Below, piece by piece: positions 26,516 through 35,551 of a stretch of DNA of 64,000 nucleotides (position 1 is the stretch's first letter; every line of letters starts with the position of its first letter). Source of the DNA: an uncultured Paracoccaceae bacterium (GTDB taxonomy: Bacteria; Pseudomonadota; Alphaproteobacteria; Rhodobacterales; Rhodobacteraceae); NCBI GenBank assembly GCA_947503175.1, contig CANNCO010000002.1:434001-498000 (forward strand), read 5' to 3'. Position numbers and translations under genes: made by a program. The notes under the pieces are model-generated. The model saw nothing but the letters and a program-made list of their open reading frames with translations, made no database searches and was not told the DNA's origin.

Positions 26516-28074
26516 TCTCCCAGCCCGTGCTCGGCCAGTATCTCGCGGATCTTCGCGACCAGTTCACCGCGCGGCACCTCGTATTGCGAGGGCCGCGACT
26601 GCCATTCCTCAAGATCGGCATTCTCCGCGATCTTCGCACCCAGGATCAGGTCCTTGACCTGCACGACGCCCCGCGCCTTTTCGTCCGACCCTTCGATCAC
26701 CGCCACAGGGCTGCCCCGCCGGTCGGCATACTTCATCTGGTTGCCGAAGTTCTTGGGATTGCCCAGATAGACCTCGGCCCGGATGCCCGCCGCCCGCAAC
26801 TCACCCGCCATCGCCTGATAATCCGCCATCCGGTCGCGATCCATAACAGTCACGACCACCGGCCCGGCACTGTCACCGCCCACACGCCCCTTGGCCCGGA
26901 GCGCCGCCAAAAGCCGGTCCACCCCGATGGAAATCCCCGTCGCAGGCACGGCCTGCCCGGTGAACCGCTTGACCAGATCGTCATAGCGCCCGCCGCCCGC
27001 CACGCTGCCAAACTGGCGCGGACGGCCCTTTTCGTCGGTGATCTCGAAGGTGAGTTCGGCTTCAAAAACCGGACCGGTGTAGTAGCCGAGGCCGCGCACG
27101 ACAGAGGGGTCGATTACTACTCGGTCCTCACCGAGACCTTGGCTGTCTAGAAGCTTGGCGATCCCCTCAAGCTCATCCACACCTTCCCGCCCAACTTCAG
27201 AGGATCCAACCGCTTCACGCAAAGCACTGACTGTCCGAGTGTTGGTCTCTGATAGTGCCGTAAGAAAGCGAACCACAATTTCCGCCGCTTCGGTTGTCAA
27301 GCCTACGCCATCGATGAAGGCCCCAGACTCATCTTTCCGACCAACGGTCAAGAGTTGCATCACCCCGTCCCGACCGACTTTGTCGAACTTGTCGATTTGC
27401 CGAAGAACATCTGCACGGGAAATCTGTTCGATGTTTCTACGAACCATCTCGGAATACAGCGCTTTCGAAGCCTCGCTCACGGTCATCGGACGAGGGTCTT
27501 TGAGCAGATCTTCAGACAGACCGATTTGTTCCAGCACCCCGTTCAGAACCTTCCGGTTGTTCACCCGGATAACATAGTCCCCGCGCTCGATCCCCACGGC
27601 CTCCAGCGCGTCGGCCAGCATCATGCAGATCTCGGCATCCGCCGCGACATTCGCCGTGCCCACCGTATCCGCATCGCATTGATAGAACTGCCGAAACCGC
27701 CCCGGCCCGGGTTTCTCGTTCCGCCACACCGGCCCCATCGCATAACGCCGGTACGGCGTCGGCAAATCGTTGCGGTGCTGCGCATAAACCCGCGCCAGGG
27801 GTGCTGTCAGATCGTAACGCAACGCGAGCCAGTCGCCGTCTTCCTCCCACGCGAAGACGCCCTCGTTCGGACGGTCCACATCGGGCAGGAACTTGCCCAG
27901 CGCCTCCACCGTCTCGACCGCCGAGGACTCCAGCGGATCGAACCCGTATTTCCGGTACACGCCAGCAATCGCGTCCAGCATCGCTGCGCGCTCGGTCACA
28001 TCCGCGCCGAAATAGTCGCGAAATCCCTTGGGCGTTTCCGCCTTCGGGCGTGGTGTCTTGCCCGGCTTGGCCAT
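26512..28074 (-). CDS. hisS: Histidine--tRNA ligase
   Basis: A 520-residue class II aminoacyl-tRNA synthetase. Motif 1 and 2 regions are visible ([50 protein letters not shown], about residues 90-140). [18 protein letters not shown] (about 331) is the histidine-binding block, [17 protein letters not shown] (about 361) is motif 3 region, and the anticodon domain ends the protein. The stretch 27181-27480 is about 53% GC by hand count, against about 69% in flanking samples of the same gene, and its codon choice differs, yet the reading frame is intact. First gene of the his operon. Confidence 0.95.
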   Translation of the reverse strand: MAKPGKTPRPKAETPKGFRDYFGADVTERAAMLDAIAGVYRKYGFDPLESSAVETVEALGKFLPDVDRPNEGVFAWEEDGDWLALRYDLTAPLARVYAQHRNDLPTPYRRYAMGPVWRNEKPGPGRFRQFYQCDADTVGTANVAADAEICMMLADALEAVGIERGDYVIRVNNRKVLNGVLEQIGLSEDLLKDPRPMTVSEASKALYSEMVRRNIEQISRADVLRQIDKFDKVGRDGVMQLLTVGRKDESGAFIDGVGLTTEAAEIVVRFLTALSETNTRTVSALREAVGSSEVGREGVDELEGIAKLLDSQGLGEDRVVIDPSVVRGLGYYTGPVFEAELTFEITDEKGRPRQFGSVAGGGRYDDLVKRFTGQAVPATGISIGVDRLLAALRAKGRVGGDSAGPVVVTVMDRDRMADYQAMAGELRAAGIRAEVYLGNPKNFGNQMKYADRRGSPVAVIEGSDEKARGVVQVKDLILGAKIAENADLEEWQSRPSQYEVPRGELVAKIREILAEHGLGE

Positions 28075-28123
28075 GGCGTTCGAACCCCTGTTTGTGGTCG
28101 CGCCCGCGTCTAGCCCACGCCGC

Positions 28124-28582
28124 CTAAAGGGGCAAGGCGGTGGCGTATTTGATTTCCTTCAGCGAAAAGCTCGACACCACGCTGCGCACATGGGGGTTGC
28201 GTAAAAGCGCATGGGTCATGAACTGCTCATAGGCCTCCACATCCGCGACCCGGATCTTCAGGATGTAATCCGCCGTCCCCGACACCGCATGGCATTCGAG
28301 GATCTCTGGATGCGCCGCGACAATCGCCGCGAAATCGCGCACGGCCTCCTCGGAATGATCCTCCAGACTGACCGAGGCAAAGACACACAGTTTCGCCCCC
28401 GCCCGCGACGGGTCCAGAAGCACAACACGCCCCCGGATCAGCCCCGCCGCCTCGAACTCCTGCAATTTCCGCGACACGGTCGATTGCGCCATGCCCACGC
28501 GCCGCCCCAGCGCCGCCAGAGGTTGCCCCGCATCCCGCTGCATTTCCCGCAAGAGGGCGCGTTCTGGATCAGATAGCTGCAA
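28124..28582 (-). CDS. Lrp/AsnC family transcriptional regulator
   Basis: A 152-residue protein with an N-terminal HTH ([30 protein letters not shown], about residues 22-51) and a C-terminal RAM/ACT-like domain ([27 protein letters not shown]). The start codon is TTG at 28582, supported by AAGAGG 7 bases upstream; no in-frame ATG fits the family's N-terminus. It is divergent from phenylalanine 4-monooxygenase, a common pairing in alphaproteobacteria, and probably activates that gene in response to Phe or Tyr. Confidence 0.87.
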   Translation of the reverse strand: MQLSDPERALLREMQRDAGQPLAALGRRVGMAQSTVSRKLQEFEAAGLIRGRVVLLDPSRAGAKLCVFASVSLEDHSEEAVRDFAAIVAAHPEILECHAVSGTADYILKIRVADVEAYEQFMTHALLRNPHVRSVVSSFSLKEIKYATALPL

Positions 28583-28618
28583 AACATTACCTCTTAGGAT
28601 GAATATCCCATGACTCTA

Positions 28619-28631
28619 TTGCAAACTGCAA
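28619..28631. promoter_or_regulatory. Candidate Lrp-type operator between the regulator and phhA
   Basis: TTGCA-AAC-TGCAA is a perfect 5-3-5 inverted repeat in the 126-base divergent region. A second related half-site, TTTTGCAG, overlaps the start of the regulator gene on the minus strand near 28577-28584. Confidence 0.45.
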
Positions 28632-28708
28632 AATCTGGGAACCGTTTTCGGTGCCATTATGCGTCATTACTCACCGATCAACCCAAAAGCCCGGAAAGGA
28701 TGGCACCC

Positions 28709-29485
28709 ATGTCCACCTATGCCTCGAAAACCTCCGATGCCACCGGTCGCTATAGCTATTCATCCGAAGAAGACGCAGTCTGGGGGACGCTCTTCCACCG
28801 TCAAATGACAAATCTTCAGGGTCTTGCCGCGCCCGAATACCTCGACGGTATCGACGCTTTGGGCCTCTCACCCGACCATGTCCCGCAGATCGCCGATATC
28901 GACGCCACCCTCAACCGCCTGACCGGCGCCGGTGTCGAAGGTGTCCCCGCGATCATCCCGCCCGCGCAATTCTTCAACCTCCTGTCGCGCCGCCGGTTTC
29001 CCGTGGCCACCTTCCTGCGCCGCCGCGAACACATGGACTACATCGAAGAGCCCGACATATTTCACGAGGTCTTCGGCCATTGCCCACTCCTCACCCACCC
29101 CGCCTATTGCGATTTCATCGAACGGTTCGGGACCGCTGCGGTCAAGCTCGGCAAAGGCTATAGCTGGCGGCTCTTCCGTCTGTTCTGGTTCACCGTCGAA
29201 TTCGGCATGATCCGCACGGATGACGGCCTGCGGGCCTATGGGGCAGGCATCGTCTCATCCCCGTCCGAAACAGAACATGCCTTCGGCACCACCGCCGAAC
29301 ACCGGGATTTCGACCTGCTCGAAATCCTCCGCACACCCTATCGCATCGATATCGTTCAGCCGGTCTATTTCGTGATCGACAGCTTCGACCAGTTGCGCGC
29401 CGCCCTCGATACCAATCTGGGTGCGGCCATCGATCAGGCCCGCGCCGCAGGCGATCTGCCCGCTCGGTTCGACAGCGCCGCCTGA
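28709..29485 (+). CDS. phhA: Phenylalanine 4-monooxygenase
   Basis: A 258-residue non-haem iron hydroxylase that converts phenylalanine to tyrosine with tetrahydrobiopterin. Iron ligands are visible in DIFHEVFGHCPLLTHPAY (about residue 113, two His) and FWFTVEFGMI (about 160, Glu). The start at 28709 has GGAAAGGA at 28693-28700; a frame open to 28610 would run through the regulatory palindrome. Divergent Lrp-type regulator upstream; slyX follows 51 bases later. Confidence 0.94.
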   Translation: MSTYASKTSDATGRYSYSSEEDAVWGTLFHRQMTNLQGLAAPEYLDGIDALGLSPDHVPQIADIDATLNRLTGAGVEGVPAIIPPAQFFNLLSRRRFPVATFLRRREHMDYIEEPDIFHEVFGHCPLLTHPAYCDFIERFGTAAVKLGKGYSWRLFRLFWFTVEFGMIRTDDGLRAYGAGIVSSPSETEHAFGTTAEHRDFDLLEILRTPYRIDIVQPVYFVIDSFDQLRAALDTNLGAAIDQARAAGDLPARFDSAA

Positions 29486-29536
29486 CCGCGCGAAACGGGG
29501 CTTCCACCCGACAAGCCCACGCGCTAGATGGGGCGC

Positions 29537-29743
29537 ATGACCGATACTGTCACCGACCTTCAGGTCCGCATCGCGCATCTTGAGCGTGTCGCCGACGATC
29601 TGTCCGAGATCGTGGCGCGGCAAGAGGCCGAGATTGCCCACCTGACCAAACGCGTCGCCATGCTCATGGAACGCGAGGCGGGGCGCGAGATGGATATGGG
29701 CGGCACCGTGCCGCTGGCAGACCAGAAGCCACCCCATTGGTGA
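29537..29743 (+). CDS. slyX: SlyX family protein
   Basis: A 68-residue protein that is almost entirely a coiled coil (LQVRIAHLERVADDLSEIVARQEAEIAHLTKRVAMLMEREAG) with the short family tail ending PPHW. Biological role unknown. ATG at 29528 is an in-frame alternative start three codons upstream. The stop overlaps the start of the next gene (GTGA), which suggests translational coupling. Confidence 0.82.
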   Translation: MTDTVTDLQVRIAHLERVADDLSEIVARQEAEIAHLTKRVAMLMEREAGREMDMGGTVPLADQKPPHW

Positions 29744-30813
29744 AAGAACCCCAGACCAGCGGCACCCACTGGCCCACGGTCTTTCTGACACTGGTCATCG
29801 GGGCGGCTGGCGGGTTTGCGGCAAAGCTCCTCGGCCTCCCCCTCCCATGGCTTCTGGGCTCGCTCATCGTGACGGGTGCCGCCGCCATCGCGAACCTTCG
29901 CCCGCTCGGCCATGTCATGGGCGCACCCACAGGCCTGCGACTGACCTTCATCCCGATCATCGGCGTCTCGATCGGTGCGGCTGTCACACCCGCCATCATC
30001 GACGATCTGTCCCGGTGGTGGCCAAGCCTCTTCGCCCTCCTCCTCTATGTCCCCATCGCCCATGCGATCGGCTTCACCCTTGCCCGCCGTATCGGCGTGT
30101 CCGACCCGGCGACGGCGTATTACGGCACCATGCCCGGCGGCTTCATCGAAGCCATTGCCTTGGGCGATCAGGCCGGTGCCGACCCCGCCCTGCTCGCGGT
30201 CACGCAGTTCCTGCGCCTTATCCTTTGCATCGTCCTGATACCCGTGGGCTTTGGCCTTCTGACCGGCGAGACTGTGGGAAGCGCCACCGGCGCGGTCATC
30301 GGCGATACCGGATACGCCCTTAGCCCGACCGACTGGGTGATCCTCGCGGCCTGCGGCGTCGTGGGTGCCCTAGGCGGGCGCTGGATCGGCCTGCCCGCCG
30401 GCATCATCACCGGGCCGATCATCGTCTCCGGTCTCGTCCACGTACTGGGCTGGGTCGAGGGCGGGCCACCCGGCTGGCTCGTCGACCTGACCCAATTGGT
30501 GATCGGCACAACGCTTGGCGCGCGCTTCGCCGGTCGCGGCCCTGCGGTCCTTTTGACCGGCCTGCGGGTCACGCTGGTCACGGTGGGCGCGACGCTTGTC
30601 CTCGCCGCGATCTTCGCCGCCACACTTGCGGGCCTCGTCGGCGAAACGTGGCAAGCCGTCTTTCTGGCGTTCGCCCCCGGCGGCCTTACGGAAATGGCGC
30701 TGATCGCGCTGTCGCTGGAACTGAGCGTGATCTATGTCACCGCACACCACGTGATCCGGATCATCCTGTCGGTCGCCTTCGCCCGTCTCGCGGCCAGCCG
30801 AGTACTTCGCTAA
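29740..30813 (+). CDS. AbrB-type membrane protein (putative transporter or ammonia monooxygenase-like)
   Basis: A 357-residue membrane protein with about ten helices in two AbrB-duplication repeats (LLGLPLPWLLGSLIVTGAAAIANLRP near the start, IGLPAGIITGPIIVSGLVHVLGW in the middle). The name AbrB comes from a mis-transferred annotation; members are unrelated to the AbrB DNA-binding protein. The start is GTG at 29740, overlapping the slyX stop; TTG at 29737 is the only other choice. The function is unproved. Convergent with the indoleamine dioxygenase gene, overlapping it by 4 bases. Confidence 0.8.
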   Translation: MKEPQTSGTHWPTVFLTLVIGAAGGFAAKLLGLPLPWLLGSLIVTGAAAIANLRPLGHVMGAPTGLRLTFIPIIGVSIGAAVTPAIIDDLSRWWPSLFALLLYVPIAHAIGFTLARRIGVSDPATAYYGTMPGGFIEAIALGDQAGADPALLAVTQFLRLILCIVLIPVGFGLLTGETVGSATGAVIGDTGYALSPTDWVILAACGVVGALGGRWIGLPAGIITGPIIVSGLVHVLGWVEGGPPGWLVDLTQLVIGTTLGARFAGRGPAVLLTGLRVTLVTVGATLVLAAIFAATLAGLVGETWQAVFLAFAPGGLTEMALIALSLELSVIYVTAHHVIRIILSVAFARLAASRVLR

Positions 30814-31943
30814 CCCAGCTTCTGCCGCGCTGTTTCCAGCCGGGCATCGCGCAGGAACTCGGTGAACTCGGTCCCGCCGGTGCCCAGTGTCGCGGCTTCA
30901 CCCGAGGGTTTGACGACATAGTCCATCGCCAGCCCCATATGCCGCCGCCGGAACTGATCCAGCCCCGCAATCACCGTGTCATAGGCCTCGCGCAGCGCCG
31001 GACGATCCGACGCGATGGCAAGCTCCCGGATTTTCGAGACCGCACCAAGATCGCGCAGAAACTGACGGTGCAGCGCGGGCATGTAGCGGCGCATATCACT
31101 CAGAAAGGCACCCGCCACGCCCGCATGGGTTACACCCATTGCCGCATCAAACGCCTGTATCAGCGCGCTCTGCCCGGCGCTCCCACCGGCCAGCGTCACC
31201 GGGTCGTCCGAGACGCCGTGATACACCGCCCCCGGCGCGGGCCACCCCGCCAGAAACGGCCGCACCCGCAGGTAAAACACGTGCGGATCGCACCAATCCC
31301 GCACCCGCTCAAGGGCTGCGTTGATCGGCTCCATCCGGTCGGCCACCGCGCCCAGATGCGCCTCTGTCGCAGCCGCATCCCCTTTGGCCGAAGCCCGGGC
31401 CGCATCCGCCAGATCACCCACCGCAGATGCCCCGGCAAGCTCCACGCCCAGCGCGCTGGTGAAAAACCACGTCTCGTCCGCCCCGCCCAGAAACCGCACC
31501 AGAAGCTCGGCATTCTCCACCGAAACAGGCGCCTGCGGGTCGATCCGCCGCCAGTTCCAAAGGCTCATCGACGCGTGCGAGACGATGGGCTGCCGCCCAA
31601 GGGTCTCCGCCAGCGTACAAACCGGGCGCGCCAGTTGCGGTGGGACATCCAGATCAGGCGTATTCCCCTGCCAGACCCACGCATTCGTCAGCACGCTCAA
31701 GGCCAGAAACAGGCGCTCCTGCATATGCTGGTCCGTGGCAAGCGCGATATCCGGCTCGGCCATCTTCCGAATGCGGTCCCGCACCCGCTCCCACCGCATC
31801 AGACCGGGCAGATCATCGGCAATCGCACCCACCTCTGCAAAGGCGTCCGGCATCGCCACCAGCGGATCGACCTCGGGAACGAACCCGGTGATGCGGCTGA
31901 CCTGATAGTCGGCCAGATCGCGCAGATCTGGACTCTCAGACAT
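30810..31943 (-). CDS. Indoleamine 2,3-dioxygenase family protein
   Basis: A 377-residue haem dioxygenase-like protein. Diagnostic stretches are FYLRVRPFLAGWP (about residue 221), GSAGQSALIQAFDAAMGV (about 250), RRYMPALHRQFLRDL (about 281) and GLDQFRRRHMGLAMDYV (about 325), whose His matches the proximal haem ligand of animal IDO. Animal IDO opens the indole ring of tryptophan to N-formylkynurenine; bacterial homologues are common in Rhodobacterales but less studied. No kynurenine pathway genes are nearby. The gene starts 8 bases inside the end of dnaE, so the two may be co-transcribed. Confidence 0.85.
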   Translation of the reverse strand: MSESPDLRDLADYQVSRITGFVPEVDPLVAMPDAFAEVGAIADDLPGLMRWERVRDRIRKMAEPDIALATDQHMQERLFLALSVLTNAWVWQGNTPDLDVPPQLARPVCTLAETLGRQPIVSHASMSLWNWRRIDPQAPVSVENAELLVRFLGGADETWFFTSALGVELAGASAVGDLADAARASAKGDAAATEAHLGAVADRMEPINAALERVRDWCDPHVFYLRVRPFLAGWPAPGAVYHGVSDDPVTLAGGSAGQSALIQAFDAAMGVTHAGVAGAFLSDMRRYMPALHRQFLRDLGAVSKIRELAIASDRPALREAYDTVIAGLDQFRRRHMGLAMDYVVKPSGEAATLGTGGTEFTEFLRDARLETARQKLG

Positions 31944-34900
31944 CCTCGACCATCACGACCCCCGGAAGCGACTTCAGCGCGCCCTTGATCTGCGGCGTCA
32001 CCGGCCACTTGCCCGGCAGTTCTATCTCGACCTCACCCGGCAGGTCCGGAGCCATCAGGCACAGATGCACGGGCCCCCGGCCCGCGCGCCCGTTCTCGCC
32101 CTTGGCCCGGTCCAGAACCGAGGCGACCGACGTCGCCGCCTCGCCCTGCTCGATGAACACCTTCAGCCCGCTATCGCCCGCGCCCGCCACAACCGCATCC
32201 ACAGGCTGGGCGGAGCGTGCGAGCAGCTTCAACTGCTCGGATTCCATCGTCACCTCGACGCCGAGAACCACGTTCATCCCGGTTTCAAGGTGATCGCGGG
32301 CAGCCTCCAGCGTGTCGGAAAACACCGTGACCTCGTAAAGCCCCGTCGGGTCCGACATCTGCACGAAAGCAAACCGGTTGCCACGCGCCGACTTCCGCTC
32401 CTGCCGCCCCGACACCGCCCCCGCCATCTTGGTCACAAAGGGCGACCCGCGCGCCGCCCTTGCCTCGACCTCGGCCAGCGTCATCACGTCCATGCGCTTC
32501 AGCGGTGCCAGATAGTCGTCCAGCGGATGACCCGACAGGTAGAACCCCACCCCCAGATGTTCCTCGGTCAGCCGCTCGTTCGGCAGCCAGTCCTCCACAG
32601 GCGACAAGCGCGGTTCGGGCAGATCGTCCCCGGCCTCGCCGAACAGCGATACCTGGCTCGACGACCGCTGGTCATGGATCGCCGCCGAATAGGCAGTGAT
32701 CGCATCCAGCGACCGGAACACCCGGTGCCGGTTCGGATCAAGCTGGTCGAAGGCACCCGCCCGCGCCAGCATCTCCAGGGGCCGCTTGCCCACACGCTTC
32801 AAATCCACCCGCCGTGCGAAATCAAAGAGCGTGGCAAAGGGCTTGTCCCCCCGCGCCTCGGTCACCAGCTTCATCGCCTCGACGCCCACGTTCTTCAGCG
32901 CGCCCAGCGCATAAACGACTTTGCCGTCGGACACGCCAAACATCGCCTCCGACCGGTTCACGCAAGGCGGCACGATCTCGATCTCCAGCCCCCTCCGAAC
33001 CTCTTCGGCATAAACGGCCAGCTTGTCGGTCAGATGGAGATCGCAGTTCATCACCCCGGCCATGAACTCGACCGGATGGTTCGCCTTGAGCCACGCGGTT
33101 TGATAGCTGACCACGGCGTAGGCCGCCGCGTGGGATTTGTTGAACCCGTAATTCGCGAACTTATCCAGAAGGTTCCACACCTCCAGCGCCTTTTCGTCGT
33201 CGACACCATGTTCCTTGGCCCCGGCGATGAATTTCGGGCGCTCCGCATCCATTGCCTCCTGGATCTTCTTACCCATGGCCCGGCGCAACAGATCAGCACC
33301 GCCAAGGCTGTACCCCGCCATCTCCTGCGCGATCTGCATCACCTGTTCCTGATAGACGATGATGCCCTGCGTCTCGTCGAGGATATGGTCGATCGACGGG
33401 TGCAGCGTCTCGCGCTCCGACAGGTGGTTCTTCACCTCGCAGAACTTTGGAATGTTCTCCATCGGACCCGGACGGTACAGCGCCACAAGCGCGATGATAT
33501 CCTCGATACAGTCCGGTTTCATGCGCCGCAGCGCATCCATCATGCCCGAGCTTTCCACCTGAAACACCGCAACCGTCCGCGCCCTGGAATAAAGCTCGTA
33601 ACTCTTCGGATCATCCAGCGGGATCGCCCCGATATCGTTCTCGGCCCCCTCGGGCGGCTCATAAAGAACCGTCCCATCGGCGGCTTCGTGCAAGGGCCGC
33701 CCCTGCCCGGCGATCAGGTCCAGTGCATTCTGGATCACCGTCAGGGTTTTCAGACCCAGAAAGTCGAACTTCACAAGCCCCGCCTGCTCGACCCATTTCA
33801 TGTTGAACTGGGTCGCGGGCATGTCCGAGCGCGGGTCCTGATAAAGCGGCACCAGTTCGTCCAGCGGCCGGTCGCCAATCACCACGCCCGCCGCATGGGT
33901 ACTGGCATTCCGCAACAACCCCTCGACCTGCATCCCATAGGTCAGAAGCCGGTCCACCACCTCCTCCGACTTGGCCTCGGCGCGCAACCGCTCTTCCTGC
34001 GCCAGCGCCTGTTCGATGCTGACCGGCTTCACGCCCTCGACCGGGATCATCTTCGACAGCCGGTCGACCTGCCCATAGGGCATCTGCAACACCCGGCCCA
34101 CATCGCGCACCGCCGCTTTCGACAGAAGCGCACCAAAGGTGATGATCTGCCCCACCTTGTCGCGGCCATAGCGATCCTGCACATAGCGGATCACCTCTTC
34201 CCGCCGGTCCATGCAAAAATCGATGTCGAAATCCGGCATCGACACACGTTCGGGGTTCAGGAATCGCTCGAACAGCAGCGAATACCGCAACGGATCAAGG
34301 TCCGTGATCGTCAGCGCATAGGCCACCAGACTGCCCGCACCCGAGCCCCGGCCGGGCCCCACGGGGATGTCCCGCTCCTTCGCCCATTTGATGAAGTCGG
34401 CCACGATCAGGAAGTAGCCGGGAAACCCCATGCCTTCGATAATACCCAGTTCGAACTCCAGCCGCGCCTGGTACTCCTCGACAGGTGCCGCATGGGGGAT
34501 CACCGCCAGACGCTCTTCCAACCCGGCCTTGGCCTGCCGCCGCAACTCGTCGACCTCATCTTCGGCAAACTTGGGCAGGATCGGGTCCCGGCGGCTGACC
34601 GCAAAGGCGCAGCGTTGCGCGATTTCCACCGTGTTCTCGATCGCTTCCGGCAGGTCGGCAAACAGCGCCGTCATCTCTGCGGGCGTCTTGAAGTAATGCT
34701 GCGGCGTCAGCCGCCGCCGCGGTTCCTGCTGGTCGACATAAGCCCCTTCCGCGATGCAGATCAGCGCGTCATGCGCCTCGAACATCTTCTCTTCGGGAAA
34801 ATAGACATCGTTCGTCGCGACCAGCGGCAAGTCCTTGGCATAGGCGATCTCGATATGGCCCCGCTCGGTGTTTCGCGCGGTCTCGCTGGTGCTGCCATCC

Positions 34901-35442
34901 TCACCCGGATGCCGCTGCAACTCGATATAAAGCCGGTTACCATAGATCCCCGCCAACCGGTCGACCAACACCTCCGCCGCCGACCGCGACCCACGTCCCA
35001 GCAACCGGCCGACCGGCCCGTCCGGCCCGCCCGTCAGACAGATCAGACCTTCGCCATGGGCCTCCAGATCTTCAAGCGTGACCTGCGGATGGTCCCCGGT
35101 CCTGGTCAGATAAAGCGCCGAGTTCAGCTTCATCAGATTGCCATAGCCGGTCTCGTTCTGCGCGAGCAGAACAATGGGCGCAGGCGCTTTCGCGCGTTGA
35201 CCGGGATCGGAGGTTTCGTACGCCAGATCCACCTGACAGCCGACTATGGGCTGCACCCCCGCACCCATGGCGGAAACCGAAAACTCAAGCGCGGCAAACA
35301 TGTTGTTCGTGTCGGTCACGGCCACGGCAGGCATGCCCAGATCACGGCAGAGACCGGGCAGTTTCTTCAGCCGCACCGCCCCTTCCAACAATGAATACTC
35401 GGTATGGACGCGCAGGTGAATGAATCGGGGGGATGTGTTCAT
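31936..35442 (-). CDS. dnaE: DNA polymerase III subunit alpha
   Basis: A 1168-residue replicative polymerase. The N-terminal PHP domain begins FIHLRVHTEYSLLEGAV; the polymerase catalytic Asp pair lies in VSMPDFDIDFCMDRREEVIRYV (about residue 400); other blocks are GRGSGAGSLVAYAL (about 365), STHAAGVVIGD and FNKSHAAAYAVVSYQTAWLKANHP (about 770). C-terminal HhH and OB-fold regions follow. The ATG at 35442 is the family start; a frame open to 35484 adds an unlikely leader. Length is normal for DnaE1. It diverges from the ArsR regulator across 101 bases. Confidence 0.97.
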   Translation of the reverse strand: MNTSPRFIHLRVHTEYSLLEGAVRLKKLPGLCRDLGMPAVAVTDTNNMFAALEFSVSAMGAGVQPIVGCQVDLAYETSDPGQRAKAPAPIVLLAQNETGYGNLMKLNSALYLTRTGDHPQVTLEDLEAHGEGLICLTGGPDGPVGRLLGRGSRSAAEVLVDRLAGIYGNRLYIELQRHPGEDGSTSETARNTERGHIEIAYAKDLPLVATNDVYFPEEKMFEAHDALICIAEGAYVDQQEPRRRLTPQHYFKTPAEMTALFADLPEAIENTVEIAQRCAFAVSRRDPILPKFAEDEVDELRRQAKAGLEERLAVIPHAAPVEEYQARLEFELGIIEGMGFPGYFLIVADFIKWAKERDIPVGPGRGSGAGSLVAYALTITDLDPLRYSLLFERFLNPERVSMPDFDIDFCMDRREEVIRYVQDRYGRDKVGQIITFGALLSKAAVRDVGRVLQMPYGQVDRLSKMIPVEGVKPVSIEQALAQEERLRAEAKSEEVVDRLLTYGMQVEGLLRNASTHAAGVVIGDRPLDELVPLYQDPRSDMPATQFNMKWVEQAGLVKFDFLGLKTLTVIQNALDLIAGQGRPLHEAADGTVLYEPPEGAENDIGAIPLDDPKSYELYSRARTVAVFQVESSGMMDALRRMKPDCIEDIIALVALYRPGPMENIPKFCEVKNHLSERETLHPSIDHILDETQGIIVYQEQVMQIAQEMAGYSLGGADLLRRAMGKKIQEAMDAERPKFIAGAKEHGVDDEKALEVWNLLDKFANYGFNKSHAAAYAVVSYQTAWLKANHPVEFMAGVMNCDLHLTDKLAVYAEEVRRGLEIEIVPPCVNRSEAMFGVSDGKVVYALGALKNVGVEAMKLVTEARGDKPFATLFDFARRVDLKRVGKRPLEMLARAGAFDQLDPNRHRVFRSLDAITAYSAAIHDQRSSSQVSLFGEAGDDLPEPRLSPVEDWLPNERLTEEHLGVGFYLSGHPLDDYLAPLKRMDVMTLAEVEARAARGSPFVTKMAGAVSGRQERKSARGNRFAFVQMSDPTGLYEVTVFSDTLEAARDHLETGMNVVLGVEVTMESEQLKLLARSAQPVDAVVAGAGDSGLKVFIEQGEAATSVASVLDRAKGENGRAGRGPVHLCLMAPDLPGEVEIELPGKWPVTPQIKGALKSLPGVVMVEDV

Positions 35443-35484
35443 GACCGGCACAGTATGAACTGCCGCGACCGGCGAAAAGCGCAA

Positions 35485-35508
35485 AAAGTTAGCCAGATGA
35501 CTAACTTT
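35485..35508. promoter_or_regulatory. ArsR-type operator, upstream copy
   Basis: AAAGTTAG (35485-35492) and CTAACTTT (35501-35508) are perfect 8-base arms 8 bases apart. Its core TTAGCCAGATGACTAA (35490-35505) matches the second operator at 35536-35551 at 13 of 16 bases. A TTGACA (35510-35515) lies directly downstream as a possible -35 element. Confidence 0.65.
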
Positions 35509-35535
35509 ATTGACAACACTCCGAAATCATATTAC

Positions 35536-35551
35536 CTAGCCATATGGCTAA
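35536..35551. promoter_or_regulatory. ArsR-type operator overlapping the regulator's start codon
   Basis: CTAGCCATATGGCTAA contains the perfect 14-base palindrome TAGCCATATGGCTA (35537-35550). The ATG of the ArsR gene (35544-35546) is inside it, so bound repressor would cover the start of the gene. It matches the copy at 35490-35505. Confidence 0.65.

Noticed and set aside
32065-35394. A 1109-codon open frame on the plus strand opposite dnaE
   Set aside because: It is the complementary shadow of a clear dnaE gene in GC-rich DNA. The protein is rich in Arg, His and Pro, has no recognisable domain, and dnaE motifs are intact on the other strand.
35510-35535. A full sigma-70 promoter for the ArsR gene starting at TTGACA (35510-35515)
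   Set aside because: The -35 box is good but the only -10-like words (CATATT, TATTAC) are 12-14 bases away, too close for a normal promoter, so I list only the -35 candidate.
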